Assembly: GCA_017849555.1 (NCBI GenBank)
Contig: JAFIGU010000079.1
Coordinates: forward strand, 1-39,652
Reading direction: 5' to 3'
Length of the DNA stretch: 39,652 bases
DNA from: Sphingomonas sp.
GTDB taxonomy: Bacteria; Pseudomonadota; Alphaproteobacteria; Sphingomonadales; Sphingomonadaceae
The position numbers were made by a program, and so were the translations under genes. How positions within the stretch are numbered: the first letter of the stretch is position 1; the number at the start of each line of letters is the position of its first letter. Below the pieces are notes generated by a model. It did not search any database, was not told where the DNA came from, and saw only the letters and a program-made list of their open reading frames with translations. Shown here piece by piece: positions 9,888 to 18,350 of this stretch.

Positions 9888-10301
9888 TCAGGCCGCCTGC
9901 GGCGCCTGCGTCACCTTGACGATCGACAGCGCGCGGCGATGCCCTTCGCGATCGGGCCACAGGATCGATTGCCCTTCGCGCAGCCCGATCAGCCCCGCCC
10001 CCACCGGGGTGAGAATCGAAACGCGCCCGGCCGAGATATCGGCCTCCTTCGGATAGACCAGTTGCACGGTGCGCGCCGTGCCGTTCGCCTCGTCGATGAA
10101 TTCGACGCTGGCGTGCATCGTCACCACGTCGCTGGGGATGCGCGCGGCGCGATGGATATGCGCGCGGCCGATTTCCTCCAGCAGCATCTCGCTCACCTCG
10201 GGCAGCCGATCCTCGGCGCCGATCGCGAGATTGGTCAATTTGTCGGCTTCTTCGTCGATCATATGGATCGGCGGACGCTTGGTCGCCTTGCTGCTCGTCA
10301 T
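9888..10301 (-). CDS. rnk: nucleoside diphosphate kinase regulator Rnk (GreA/GreB-type C-terminal domain)
   Basis: The 137-residue product has the Rnk pattern: a short N-terminal helical part (IHMIDEEADKLTNLA) and a C-terminal FKBP-like domain shared with Gre factors (VQLVYPKEADISAGRVSILTPVGAGLIGLREGQSILWP). Rnk binds RNA polymerase but lacks the acidic catalytic coiled-coil tip, so it does not support transcript cleavage. In Pseudomonas and E. coli it affects nucleoside diphosphate kinase and alginate levels. It appears to be monocistronic. The upstream gap (10302-10495) holds a GCCCCG/CGGGGC hairpin at 10355-10370, without a T-run on either strand, and nothing else I can name. Confidence 0.85.
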   Translation of the reverse strand: MTSSKATKRPPIHMIDEEADKLTNLAIGAEDRLPEVSEMLLEEIGRAHIHRAARIPSDVVTMHASVEFIDEANGTARTVQLVYPKEADISAGRVSILTPVGAGLIGLREGQSILWPDREGHRRALSIVKVTQAPQAA

Positions 10302-10495
10302 GTCTCTTGCTTTCCGCGGGGGTAGAATGAGGCGCGCGCGCCGGTTGATCGGGTGCCCCGGGTTCGGGGCATGTCGCGCCGGAACCCGGGGCTAAATGCC
10401 CGCGAGAAGCTGCCCCCCGTGGTGGCGAAAGCGAAAAAGGCAGCGTTCGATCTGCATCGCGCGATGATGTCTCCCGCGCGCGCTCAAGTCAAACC

Positions 10496-10942
10496 TCATG
10501 CATGACGGTGGCTGCGCATGGCGAAGCTCGAGGTGATCCGCGTCACCCCCGGCAGCCGCGACAGCACGTCGCGGTGGAAGGCGGCATATTCCTCCATTCC
10601 CGCGATCTGCACCCGCAGGACATAATCCCCCGCCCCGGTCATCAGATACCATTCGCGCACCTCGGGATGCTGGCGCAGCGCGCGTTCGAAGCGGAGCAGA
10701 TATTCCTCAGTCTGCCGTTCGAGCTCGACCTGGACGATCGCCACCGTCCCCTCGTCGGGCGCACCGCCGGCGACGATCGCGGTATAGCCGCGGATCACCC
10801 CCGATTGTTCGAGCAACTTCACCCGGCGCAGGCAGGCCGAAGGCGAGAGCCCCACCGCCTCCGCCAGCGCGTTGTTGGCGATCCGCGCATTGAGGCGAAG
10901 CTGGGTGAGGATACGGCGGTCGGCCTCGTCGAGGGTAGACAT
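10496..10942 (-). CDS. Lrp/AsnC-family transcriptional regulator
   Basis: A 148-residue regulator with an N-terminal winged helix-turn-helix (residues 1-60, LDEADRRILTQLRLNARIANNALAEAVGLSPSACLRRVKLLEQSG) and a C-terminal RAM ligand-binding domain (about 70-145). It is transcribed divergently from alanine racemase and dadA with a 119-base gap. By analogy with Lrp-type regulators beside dad operons, it probably senses alanine and controls that operon and itself; this is inference from position. An inverted repeat at 10944-10975 next to its start codon is a candidate operator. Confidence 0.88.
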   Translation of the reverse strand: MSTLDEADRRILTQLRLNARIANNALAEAVGLSPSACLRRVKLLEQSGVIRGYTAIVAGGAPDEGTVAIVQVELERQTEEYLLRFERALRQHPEVREWYLMTGAGDYVLRVQIAGMEEYAAFHRDVLSRLPGVTRITSSFAMRSHRHA

Positions 10943-10943
10943 G

Positions 10944-10975
10944 CAGAATATGCCATTTGATCGAAGATTATTCTG
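10944..10975. promoter_or_regulatory. candidate Lrp-type operator between lrp-like gene and alr
   Basis: CAGAATA (10944-10950) and TATTCTG (10969-10975) form a perfect 7-base inverted repeat with 18 bases between, centred 18 bases upstream of the regulator start codon and inside the divergent gap. Symmetry, AT-rich middle and position suit an operator. There is no direct evidence of binding. Confidence 0.45.
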
Positions 10976-11061
10976 TCATGTCCTATCCCACGCAATAATG
11001 CACGCCAAATCGGCGGAGAATTCGAACGGGTCGCTGGCATTCCCGCACTCGGAGGATGCTC

Positions 11062-12183
11062 ATGGCGAAACATCTTTGCCCCACCAGTTCGAGCCGGCTG
11101 ACGATCGATCTGGGGGCGATCCGAGATAACTACCGGCTGATCGCCGCGCGCATCGCTCCCGCGATGTGCAGCGCGGTCGTCAAGGCCGATGCGTATGGGC
11201 TCGGCGCGGCGCGGGTCGCACCGATGCTGCGCGACGCCGGGTGCGGCATCTTCTTCGTCGCGCAGCTCGGCGAAGCGATCGCGCTGCGCGAAGCGCTCGG
11301 CGCCGGCAGCGAGATCCTCATCCTCAACGGCGTCGACCCCGGCGGCGAGCGGCTTTGCGCCGACCGCGGCCTCATCCCGGTGCTGAATTCGCTGAGCCAG
11401 GTCGAGCGCTGGCGCACACTGGCGCGCGAACGCGGCGCGGCGCTGCCCGCGGCACTGCAGGTCGATAGCGGCATGTCGCGGCTCGGCCTCGACGCCAGAT
11501 CGGTGGCGACGCTCGCCGACGACGCCGCCTTCCCCCGCGAGGTGTCGCTACGGCTGCTGATGACCCACCTCGCCTGCGCCGACGCGCCCGGCAATTCCGC
11601 TAACGAAGCCCAGCTCGCACGGTTCGCGTTGGCGCGCGCGCGTTTCCCCGGCGTTCCCGCCTCGATCGCCAACAGCGGCGGCTCATTCCTCCCCGAAGAA
11701 TTCCATTGCGACGTCGCGCGCCCCGGCATCGCGCTCTACGGCGTCGCGCCGAGCGCGCTGGCCGAGGGGCTGCGCCCGGTCGCGACGCTCGCCGCGCGCG
11801 TGATCCAGATCCGCGAGATCGAGGCCGGCACCGGGGTCGGCTACGGCCTGGATTACATCGCGTCCGAGCGGCGCCGGCTGGCGACGGTCGGCATCGGCTA
11901 TGCCGACGGCTGGCCCCGCCACCTTAGCAATGTCGGCGCGGTCTGGCATCAGGGCACACGGCTGCCGATCACCGGGCGGGTGTCGATGGACAGCCTGACG
12001 GTCGACATCTCGGCGCTCCCCGACGAGGCGCTGGCCGAAGGCGATTTCGTCGAACTGCTCGGGCCCTCGCAAACGCTCGACGACGTCGCCGGCGAGGCCG
12101 GGACGATCGCTTATGAAATCCTCACCCAGCTCGGCCGGCGCCACGAACGCCGCTATGTCGACGGAGCACAGATATGCGCGTGA
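11062..12183 (+). CDS. alr: alanine racemase
   Basis: A PLP enzyme interconverting L- and D-alanine. The 373-residue product has the PLP lysine K41 in [11 protein letters not shown], the region with the second catalytic Tyr ([27 protein letters not shown]) and the C-terminal beta domain ([21 protein letters not shown]). The ATG at 11062 is chosen over the one at 11056 because GGAGG at 11051-11055 lies 6 bases before it. It overlaps dadA by 10 bases and faces an Lrp-type regulator, so it probably has the catabolic role (dadX): making D-alanine for oxidation by DadA. It may also supply D-Ala for peptidoglycan if no other racemase exists. Confidence 0.93.
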   Translation: MAKHLCPTSSSRLTIDLGAIRDNYRLIAARIAPAMCSAVVKADAYGLGAARVAPMLRDAGCGIFFVAQLGEAIALREALGAGSEILILNGVDPGGERLCADRGLIPVLNSLSQVERWRTLARERGAALPAALQVDSGMSRLGLDARSVATLADDAAFPREVSLRLLMTHLACADAPGNSANEAQLARFALARARFPGVPASIANSGGSFLPEEFHCDVARPGIALYGVAPSALAEGLRPVATLAARVIQIREIEAGTGVGYGLDYIASERRRLATVGIGYADGWPRHLSNVGAVWHQGTRLPITGRVSMDSLTVDISALPDEALAEGDFVELLGPSQTLDDVAGEAGTIAYEILTQLGRRHERRYVDGAQICA

Positions 12184-13430
12184 TCGTTCTCGGCGCCGGC
12201 GTGGTCGGCGTGACCTCGGCTTATTATCTCCAGCAGGCCGGGCATGAGGTGGTGGTGATCGATCGCCAGCCCGGCCCCGCGCTCGAAACCAGCTTCGCCA
12301 ACGCCGGGGAGGTTTCGCCCGGCTATGCCTCGCCCTGGGCCGCGCCGGGCATCCCGCAAAAGGCGGTGCGCTGGCTGATGATGAAGCACGCGCCGCTGAT
12401 CCTGCGCCCCAAGCCCGATGCGGCGATGCTGCGCTGGCTGGCGATGATGCTGCGCAACTGCACCGAGGCGCGCTATGCGCTCAACAAGAGCCGGATGGTC
12501 GGCCTCGCCGAATTCAGCCGCGACGAATTGAAGGTGCTGCGCGAGAAGCTCGGCATCGCCTATGACGAGCGCGCGCAGGGCACGCTCCAGCTGTTCCGCA
12601 CCGAAAAGCAGCTCGCCGGCGCGGCCAAGGACATGGCGGTGCTCGACGATTTCGGGGTCGAGTATGAATTGCTCGACCGCGCCGGCTGCGTCGCCGCCGA
12701 GCCGGGGCTTGCCGCGACGAGCGGCAAGTTCGTCGGGGGCTTGCGGCTACCCGGCGACGAGACCGGCGATTGCCAGATGTTCACCCGCCAGCTCGCCGAC
12801 TGGCTGGCGGCAAATGGTGTCGACTTCCGCTACAACACCAATATCGAGGCGCTGGAACGCGACGCCGGCCGCGTGTCGGGGGTCAGGACCAATGCCGGAT
12901 TGGTGCGCGGCGACGCCTATCTCGTCGCGCTCGCGAGCTTTTCCCCCGCGCTGCTCAAGCCGTTCGGGCTCGGCCTGCCGGTCTATCCGGTGAAGGGCTA
13001 TTCGATCACCGTGCCGGTGGCGGACCCGGATCGCGCGCCCGTCTCGACCTTGCTCGACGAGACCTACAAGATCGCGATCACCCGGCTGGGCAGCCGCGTC
13101 CGCGTCGGCGGGATGGCGGAGATTTCGGGGTTCGACAACAGCCTCCCGGCGCGGCGGCAGGCGACCTTGCTCCACTCGCTCACCGATCTGTTCCCCGGCG
13201 GCGCGATCGTCGACGGCGAGACCAATTACTGGAGCGGCCTGCGCCCGATGACCCCCGACGGGCCGCCGGTGATCGGCGCGACCCCGGTCGACAATCTGTT
13301 CCTCAACACCGGGCACGGCACGCTCGGCTGGACGATGGGCTGCGGCTCGGGGCATCTGATCGCCAGCCTGATCGGCGGGACCAAGCCGGCGGTCGACCCG
13401 GCAGGATTGGCGATCGACCGCTATCGTTGA
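12174..13430 (+). CDS. dadA: D-amino acid dehydrogenase small subunit
   Basis: A membrane-associated FAD flavoprotein that oxidises D-amino acids, chiefly D-alanine, to keto acids and ammonia and passes electrons to the respiratory chain. The 418-residue product starts with the FAD dinucleotide motif [15 protein letters not shown] (G7, G9, G12). It also shows the DadA hallmarks [22 protein letters not shown], the [10 protein letters not shown] strand and the C-terminal [17 protein letters not shown]. It starts within the last codons of alr (10-base overlap), so the two are translationally coupled. Together they turn L-alanine into pyruvate for carbon and nitrogen use. Confidence 0.95.
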   Translation: MRVIVLGAGVVGVTSAYYLQQAGHEVVVIDRQPGPALETSFANAGEVSPGYASPWAAPGIPQKAVRWLMMKHAPLILRPKPDAAMLRWLAMMLRNCTEARYALNKSRMVGLAEFSRDELKVLREKLGIAYDERAQGTLQLFRTEKQLAGAAKDMAVLDDFGVEYELLDRAGCVAAEPGLAATSGKFVGGLRLPGDETGDCQMFTRQLADWLAANGVDFRYNTNIEALERDAGRVSGVRTNAGLVRGDAYLVALASFSPALLKPFGLGLPVYPVKGYSITVPVADPDRAPVSTLLDETYKIAITRLGSRVRVGGMAEISGFDNSLPARRQATLLHSLTDLFPGGAIVDGETNYWSGLRPMTPDGPPVIGATPVDNLFLNTGHGTLGWTMGCGSGHLIASLIGGTKPAVDPAGLAIDRYR

Positions 13431-13456
13431 ACCCCCACTTCCGCTGCTCCTCCCCA

Positions 13457-13627
13457 CGTCACCCCAGCGAAAGCTGGGGTCTCGTGCCCCTGGTGGTGAG
13501 AGCACAACAGATGAGTCCCGGAATCCTTTCCCGGCATGACGGCTGAGAGAAGCGGGAACCATCCGTCTGAATCAATCCACCAGCGATCCGCGTGTGGAGG
13601 GAGATGCCAGCTTTCGCTGGCATGACG
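13457..13627. repeat. palindromic repeats, family D (two inverted copies)
   Basis: CCCCAGCGAAAGCTGGGG (13461-13478) and, in the opposite sense, TGCCAGCTTTCGCTGGCA (13605-13622) are tetraloop hairpins with the flanks CGTCA and TGACG. Their head-to-head arrangement resembles a bacterial interspersed mosaic element. A CGGAA/TTTCCCGG/CATGACGG piece in between (13519-13542) looks like a degraded further copy. They fill the 262-base gap between dadA and the amidohydrolase gene, which holds no gene. Confidence 0.7.
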
Positions 13628-13692
13628 ATGTGGGGTGCCGGATTTGCTTAGCCCCCTAGCAAAAAACCCAAGCATCACTTAGCGATAATCCG

Positions 13693-15060
13693 GTGAACGG
13701 GGTCATCGATAGTTCGTCCCGCCGGCGTCGGCGGTTGTCGCGGTTTGCGCTGGGAATAGCGGCGGCCGGCCTCCTCGCCGCCCCCGCGCTCGCGGCGGAA
13801 AGCGATCTGACGCTCTACGCCGATGCCATCGTGATCGATGGCACCGGCGCCCCGGCGCATCCGCATCAGGATATCCTCGTCCGCGGCGAGCGGATCGTCT
13901 CGATCGCGCCGCACGGGACGATCGCGGAGGACGCGACCGCGCGACAGGTCGATCTCGCCGGGCGTTATGTCATCCCCGGGCTGATCGACAGCCACGTCCA
14001 TCTCGCCACCCCGCCCAACAATGTCCGCGCCAAGGCGCTACTCCGCCGCAACCTGTTCGGCGGGGTCACCGCGGTGCGCGACATGGCCGACGACCTGCGC
14101 CCGGTCGGCGAGTTGAGCCGCGAGGCGCTGACCGGGGAGATTCCCGCGCCCGATATCTATTATGCCGCCCTGATGGCCGGGCCGCCGTTCTTCCAGGACA
14201 AGCGCGTGCTCGCGGTATCGGTCGGCGCCAGGCCAGGCACCGCGCCGTGGATGCAGTCGATCGACGACGCCACCGATCTGCCCGCCGCGGTGACGCTGGC
14301 GCGCGGCACCTCGGCCACCGCGATCAAGATCTACGCCGATCTTCCGCCACGGCTGGTCAAGGCGATCACCGCGGAGGCGCATCGCCAGAATATCCGGGTG
14401 TGGGCGCATAGCGCGGTCTTCCCCACCCGCCCCGCCGACGTGATCGCCGCCGGCCCCGACAGCGTAAGCCACGTCTGCTATCTCGCCTATCAGGCCGCGC
14501 CGGTGATGCTCGCCGCTTATGAGGATCACACCCCGGTCAACGAGGCGTTGCTGGCGAAGAAGGGCGACGATCCGGTGATCGCGGGCCTCTATCGCGAGAT
14601 GCTGAGGCGCGGCACGATCCTCGATGCGACCGGCAGCCTGTTCGTGCGCCCCGGCAAGGGGCACCGCTGCACCGGGCCGGCCACCATTCGGCTGACGCAA
14701 CAGGCGTGGCGCGCGGGCGTGCCGATCTCGACCGGCACCGATTTTTCGCTTGGCGCCGACCAGCAATGGCCCGAGGTGCACGAGGAACTGCTGTTCCTCG
14801 CGCGCGACGTGGGGATGCCCGCGCTCCAGGTGATCCGGTCGGCGACGCTGATCGGCGCCGAGGCGGCGGGGCAGGCGCGCGACATGGGGTCGATCGAGCC
14901 GGGCAAACTCGCCAATTTCGTCGTGCTGACGCGCGACCCGCTCGCGGATATCGCCAATATCCGCGCGATCGAGATGACGGTGAAACGCGGCCGCGCCTAT
15001 CCGCGCGCCGATTACCGGCCGATCACAAAAACTGAACTGGGGGATGAGGATGGCGATTGA
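13693..15060 (+). CDS. exported amidohydrolase-superfamily enzyme
   Basis: A 455-residue metal-dependent hydrolase with a signal peptide (RFALGIAAAGLLAAPALA). The family metal ligands are all visible: H101 and H103 (DSHVHL), K212 (TAIKIYA, likely carbamylated), H239 (VWAHS), H260 (SVSHV) and D350 (STGTDFS). This gives a binuclear site like that of imidazolonepropionase/prolidase-type members. The frame begins at a GTG (13693) with no good ribosome site; a TTG at 13735 (LSRFALG) would give a tidier signal peptide, so the start is uncertain. It overlaps the next gene by 11-17 bases. The substrate is unknown; the setting suggests an N-acyl amino acid, cyclic amide or peptide. Confidence 0.82.
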   Translation: MNGVIDSSSRRRRRLSRFALGIAAAGLLAAPALAAESDLTLYADAIVIDGTGAPAHPHQDILVRGERIVSIAPHGTIAEDATARQVDLAGRYVIPGLIDSHVHLATPPNNVRAKALLRRNLFGGVTAVRDMADDLRPVGELSREALTGEIPAPDIYYAALMAGPPFFQDKRVLAVSVGARPGTAPWMQSIDDATDLPAAVTLARGTSATAIKIYADLPPRLVKAITAEAHRQNIRVWAHSAVFPTRPADVIAAGPDSVSHVCYLAYQAAPVMLAAYEDHTPVNEALLAKKGDDPVIAGLYREMLRRGTILDATGSLFVRPGKGHRCTGPATIRLTQQAWRAGVPISTGTDFSLGADQQWPEVHEELLFLARDVGMPALQVIRSATLIGAEAAGQARDMGSIEPGKLANFVVLTRDPLADIANIRAIEMTVKRGRAYPRADYRPITKTELGDEDGD

Positions 15061-16189
15061 TCGACGCGATTTCGTGACGCGCGCAAGCGCGCTCGCGGCA
15101 ATGGGCATGGTCTCGGCGCCGGTGCTGGCGGCGGCTGAGGCAGGCGGCGATCCGATCGCCGACTGGATCGTCGTCAATGCGCTCGGCGGGCTCGGCGACC
15201 CCAATAGCCCGCCCGACGGCACGCGCAGCGCGATCAGCCAGCGCGTGCTGGCGGACGCGCACGCCTCCGGGGTGACCGCGATCAACATCACGCTCGGCTA
15301 TGTCGCCGGCCCCGAGGAGCCGTTCGAGGACACCGTGCGCGATATCGCGACGACCGACCGGATGATCCGCGACAATCCGCGCGACCTGATCAAGATTCTC
15401 TCCGCCGCCGATATCCGCCGCGCCAAGGCGGAGAAGAAGGTCGGGCTGCTCTACGGCTTCCAGAATTGCGCGATGCTCGGCAAGGATGCGACACGGGTCG
15501 ATGTCTTCGCCGACCTCGGCGTGCGGGTGTTCCAGCTTACCTACAACCCCGCCAATCTGCTCGGCGACGGATCGATGGCGCCCGAAAATCGTGGGCTCAC
15601 CCCGTTCGGCCGCGAGGTGATCGCGCGATTGAACGACCGGCGGGTGATGGTCGATCTGTCGCATAGCGGCGAGCGCACCTGTCTCGACGCCGCGCGCGCC
15701 TCGCGCGCGCCGATCTCGATCAACCACACCGGCTGCCGCGCGCTGACCGATCTGCCGCGCAACAAGACCGATGCGGAATTGCGGCTGGTCGCCGAGCGCG
15801 GCGGGTTCGTCGGGATTTATTTCATGCCGTTCCTCAACCAGAGCGGGCATGCCACCGCCGAGGATGTCGTGGCGCATATCGATCATGCGGTGAACCTGTG
15901 CGGCGAGGATCATGTCGGGATCGGCACCGACGGCACGGTGACCCAGATCGACGATCTCAAGGTCTATGAGGCCAAGCTCGCCAAGGAGATCGCCGATCGC
16001 CGCGCCGCCGGGATCAGCGCCACCGGCGAGCGTCCCGATACCTATCCCTTCGTCGTCGACCTGCGCGGCCCCGATCAGTTCCGCAAGCTCGCGCGGTTGC
16101 TCGAAGCCAAGGGCTATTCCCCGCGCCGCGTGGAGAAGATCCTCGGGCTGAACTTCCTGCGCTACGCCGAGACGATATGGGGCGGCTGA
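15050..16189 (+). CDS. M19 (membrane/renal dipeptidase) family protein with altered metal site
   Basis: A 379-residue protein of the renal dipeptidase family with a twin-arginine signal (RRDFVTRASALAAMG, residues 5-19), so a folded protein is sent to the periplasm. The TIM-barrel family pattern is clear: GVTAINITLGY, VDLSHSGERT (H205), SINHTGCRAL (H226) and VGIGTDGT (D294) align with H198, H219 and D288 of human renal dipeptidase, with matching spacing. However, the first HxD pair is replaced by N43-A-L45 and the bridging Glu by Q138 (YGFQN), so a normal di-zinc site cannot form. It may bind one metal or do other chemistry. An ATG at 15044 is also possible. It is cotranscribed with the amidohydrolase (overlap) and the OCD gene (4-base gap). 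Confidence 0.8.
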   Translation: MAIDRRDFVTRASALAAMGMVSAPVLAAAEAGGDPIADWIVVNALGGLGDPNSPPDGTRSAISQRVLADAHASGVTAINITLGYVAGPEEPFEDTVRDIATTDRMIRDNPRDLIKILSAADIRRAKAEKKVGLLYGFQNCAMLGKDATRVDVFADLGVRVFQLTYNPANLLGDGSMAPENRGLTPFGREVIARLNDRRVMVDLSHSGERTCLDAARASRAPISINHTGCRALTDLPRNKTDAELRLVAERGGFVGIYFMPFLNQSGHATAEDVVAHIDHAVNLCGEDHVGIGTDGTVTQIDDLKVYEAKLAKEIADRRAAGISATGERPDTYPFVVDLRGPDQFRKLARLLEAKGYSPRRVEKILGLNFLRYAETIWGG

Positions 16190-16193
16190 CGCG

Positions 16194-17132
16194 ATGATCG
16201 TGATCGGCGCGGACAAGGTCGCACGCGCGCTCGACCATTCCGGCTGCATCGCGCTGATGCGCGAGGCGATGATCGCCCTGTCCGAAGGGCGCTCGCAGCA
16301 ATTGCTGCGCGGGATCATCGATCTCGGCGGCGGCGATGCCTTCGGGGTGATGCCCGGCGCGCTGGAGGACGCGGGGTTCGGCGCGAAAGTGGTGAGCGTC
16401 TTCCCGGCCGCTGCCGCGAAGGGGCGGTCGCATCAGGGCGCGATCCTGCTGTTCGACCGCGACAGCGGCGCGCCGGTCTGCGTCGTCGATGCCGGCGAGG
16501 TCACCGCGATCCGCACCGCCTGCGCCTCCGCCGCCGCGACCGATGCGCTGGCGCGCGCCGATGCGACGCGGCTCGCGATCCTCGGCACCGGCGAACAGGC
16601 GTGGCAACATGCGCTGGCGATCCGCCACATCCGGCCGCTCGACCGCATCATCTTGTGGGGCCGCGAGATGGAGAAGGCCGCCGGGCTCGCCGGGCGGATC
16701 GCCGAAACGCTCGCGCTGCCGGTCGAGGTCGCGCGCGATCCCGCGGAGGCGGTGCGCGACGCCGATATCGTCTGCACCACCACCGCCGCCGCCTAACCGA
16801 TCCTGACCGGCGTCGATAACGCGCCTGGCACCCATCGCAACCTGGTCGGATCGAGCCGCGCCGGCCCCGCGGAGATCGACGGCGCGCTCGTCCGCCGCGC
16901 GCGCTTCTTCCCCGATCATCGCGAGGGCGTGCTGGCGCAGGGCGCGGAGTTCCTGCGCGCGAAACAGGCCGGGCTGGTTGCCGACGATCATGTCCTGCCG
17001 GAAATCGGCGCAGTCTATGCCGGCGCGGTGCAAGGCCGACGCGACGCGCGCGAGATCACGATCTACAAGTCGCTCGGCTCGATCGTGCAGGATCTCGCCT
17101 GCGCGGCCTATCTCTATCGCAAGCTGGCATAG
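16194..17132 (+). pseudogene. ornithine cyclodeaminase/mu-crystallin family gene broken by an in-frame TAA
   Basis: The full frame would encode about 312 residues, the normal family length, for an NAD(P)-binding enzyme of the ornithine cyclodeaminase/alanine dehydrogenase/ketimine reductase group. Residues 1-200 carry the substrate half and the Rossmann motif (LAILGTGEQAWQHALA). Codon 201 is TAA (16794-16796), where relatives have Glu in the TTTxxxEP segment. After it the same frame stays open and clearly homologous to 17132 (PILTGV, HRNLVGSSRAGPAEID, ITIYKSLGSIVQDLA). A single G-to-T change from GAA explains it. No other damage is seen, so the loss is recent, a sequencing error, or bypassed. 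Fourth metal-independent partner unknown; the gene starts 4 bases after the M19 stop. Confidence 0.85.
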
Positions 17133-17154
17133 GGCGGCCGACACTCAATTTATC

Positions 17155-17187
17155 TCGTCATGCCGGCCCTGATCCGGCATCCAGCGC
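17155..17187. repeat. short palindrome, family D-like single hairpin
   Basis: TGCCGG (17161-17166) and CCGGCA (17174-17179) form a hairpin with the flanks CGTCA and TCCAG, in the same style as the repeats at 13457-13627. It sits between the broken OCD gene and the dehydratase gene. Confidence 0.55.
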
Positions 17188-17268
17188 CACACGCGGCCGT
17201 GTTTGTGGCTCCGGAGGACGGCAAGAGCGACGACCTGCCCCAGCGGCGCTATTTCACGGGAGACCCAC

Positions 17269-18228
17269 TTGTTCACGATCGAGGAATTGGAGCGCGCGCA
17301 TCGGCTCGTCCGCAGCATGCTCCCCGAAACGTTGCATTATGCCTGGCCGACGCTCGCCGCGCGGGTCGGCACGACCACCTGGATCAAGCACGAAAACCAT
17401 TTGCCGACCGGCGCGTTCAAGGTGCGCGGCGGGCTCGTCCATGTCGAGCGCCTCGCGCGCGAAGGCCTCGCGCCCAACGGGCTGATCTCGGCGACGCGCG
17501 GCAACCACGGCCAGTCGCTCGCGCTCGCCGGGCGGCATTTCGGGGTGCCGGTGACGATCGTCGTCCCACGCGGCAACAGCGTCGAGAAGAATGACGCGAT
17601 GCGCGCATTCGGCGCGACGCTGATCGAGCATGGCAATGATTTCGACGCCGCCAAGGTCGAGGCGGTCCGGCTCGCCGACGAACAGGGTCTGTGGTTCGCC
17701 CCCTCGTTCCATCGCGATCTGGTCACCGGGGTCGCGACCTGGGCCTATGAGCTGCTCAGCGCCGCGCCCGATATCGATATCCTCTATGTCCCGATCGGGC
17801 TGGGCTCGAGCATCTGCGGCGCGATCCGTGTGCGCGATCTGCTCGGCCGCAAGACCGAGATCGTCGGGGTGCAGAGCACCCACGCCCCCGCTTACGCTCG
17901 GTCGCTGGAGGCCGGCGAGCCGGTCGAGATCCCCTCGGCCGACACCCGCGCCGACGGGCTGGCGGTGCGGATTCCCGACGCCGCCGCGCTCGATATCATC
18001 CGCGCCGGGGTGTCGCGGATCGTCACCGTCAACGATGCCGAGATCGCCGATGCGGTGCGCGCTTACTGGGCCGACACCCACAATCTCGCCGAGGGCGCCG
18101 GCGCCGCCGCGCTCGCCGCGGTAGTGCAGGAGCGCGACCAGCTCGCCGGTCGCTGCGTCGGGCTCCCGCTGAGCGGCGGGAATATCGATCTCGCGCTGTT
18201 CAGCCGCTGGATCCTGGCGGGGGACTGA
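17269..18228 (+). CDS. PLP-dependent threonine/serine dehydratase-like enzyme
   Basis: A fold-type II PLP enzyme of 319 residues. The PLP lysine is K51 in PTGAFKVRGG, the substrate loop is TRGNHGQSLA, and the C-terminal LSGGNID contacts the pyridine ring. The phosphate-binding loop is GLGSSICG in place of the GGGGLxxG of classical threonine deaminases, so it is a sister subfamily. There is no C-terminal ACT regulatory domain, which points to catabolic use. The longer frame from 17203 has no family match before FTIEELERAH, so I take the TTG at 17269, which has GGGAGA about 6 bases upstream. Likely reaction: removal of water and ammonia from a hydroxy-amino acid. The substrate is not clear. Confidence 0.82.
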   Translation: MFTIEELERAHRLVRSMLPETLHYAWPTLAARVGTTTWIKHENHLPTGAFKVRGGLVHVERLAREGLAPNGLISATRGNHGQSLALAGRHFGVPVTIVVPRGNSVEKNDAMRAFGATLIEHGNDFDAAKVEAVRLADEQGLWFAPSFHRDLVTGVATWAYELLSAAPDIDILYVPIGLGSSICGAIRVRDLLGRKTEIVGVQSTHAPAYARSLEAGEPVEIPSADTRADGLAVRIPDAAALDIIRAGVSRIVTVNDAEIADAVRAYWADTHNLAEGAGAAALAAVVQERDQLAGRCVGLPLSGGNIDLALFSRWILAGD

Positions 18229-18247
18229 GCCGCTATTCCTTAATTTC

Positions 18248-18342
18248 CGTCATTCCCGCGAAGGCGGGAATCCATTGACGCTGAGGGTGCGATTCTAACG
18301 CCAGACCTGCGTGAATGGATTCCCGCCTTCGCGGGAATGACG
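18248..18342. repeat. palindromic repeat, family B (copy 1)
   Basis: Outer arms CGTCATTCCCGCGAAGGCGG and its complement at 18323-18342 are near perfect, extended by AATCCATT/AATGGATT. Each arm itself folds (CCCGC-GAAG-GCGGG). A second copy lies at 37259-37352, and both share ACCTGCG.GAATGGATTCC inside. It separates the converging dehydratase and glmS genes. Confidence 0.88.
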
Positions 18343-18350
18343 AGAAGGGA

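Noticed and set aside
13457..13627. Repeat run as a CRISPR-like array
   Set aside because: The copies are inverted hairpins of unequal spacing, with no uniform spacers and no cas genes.
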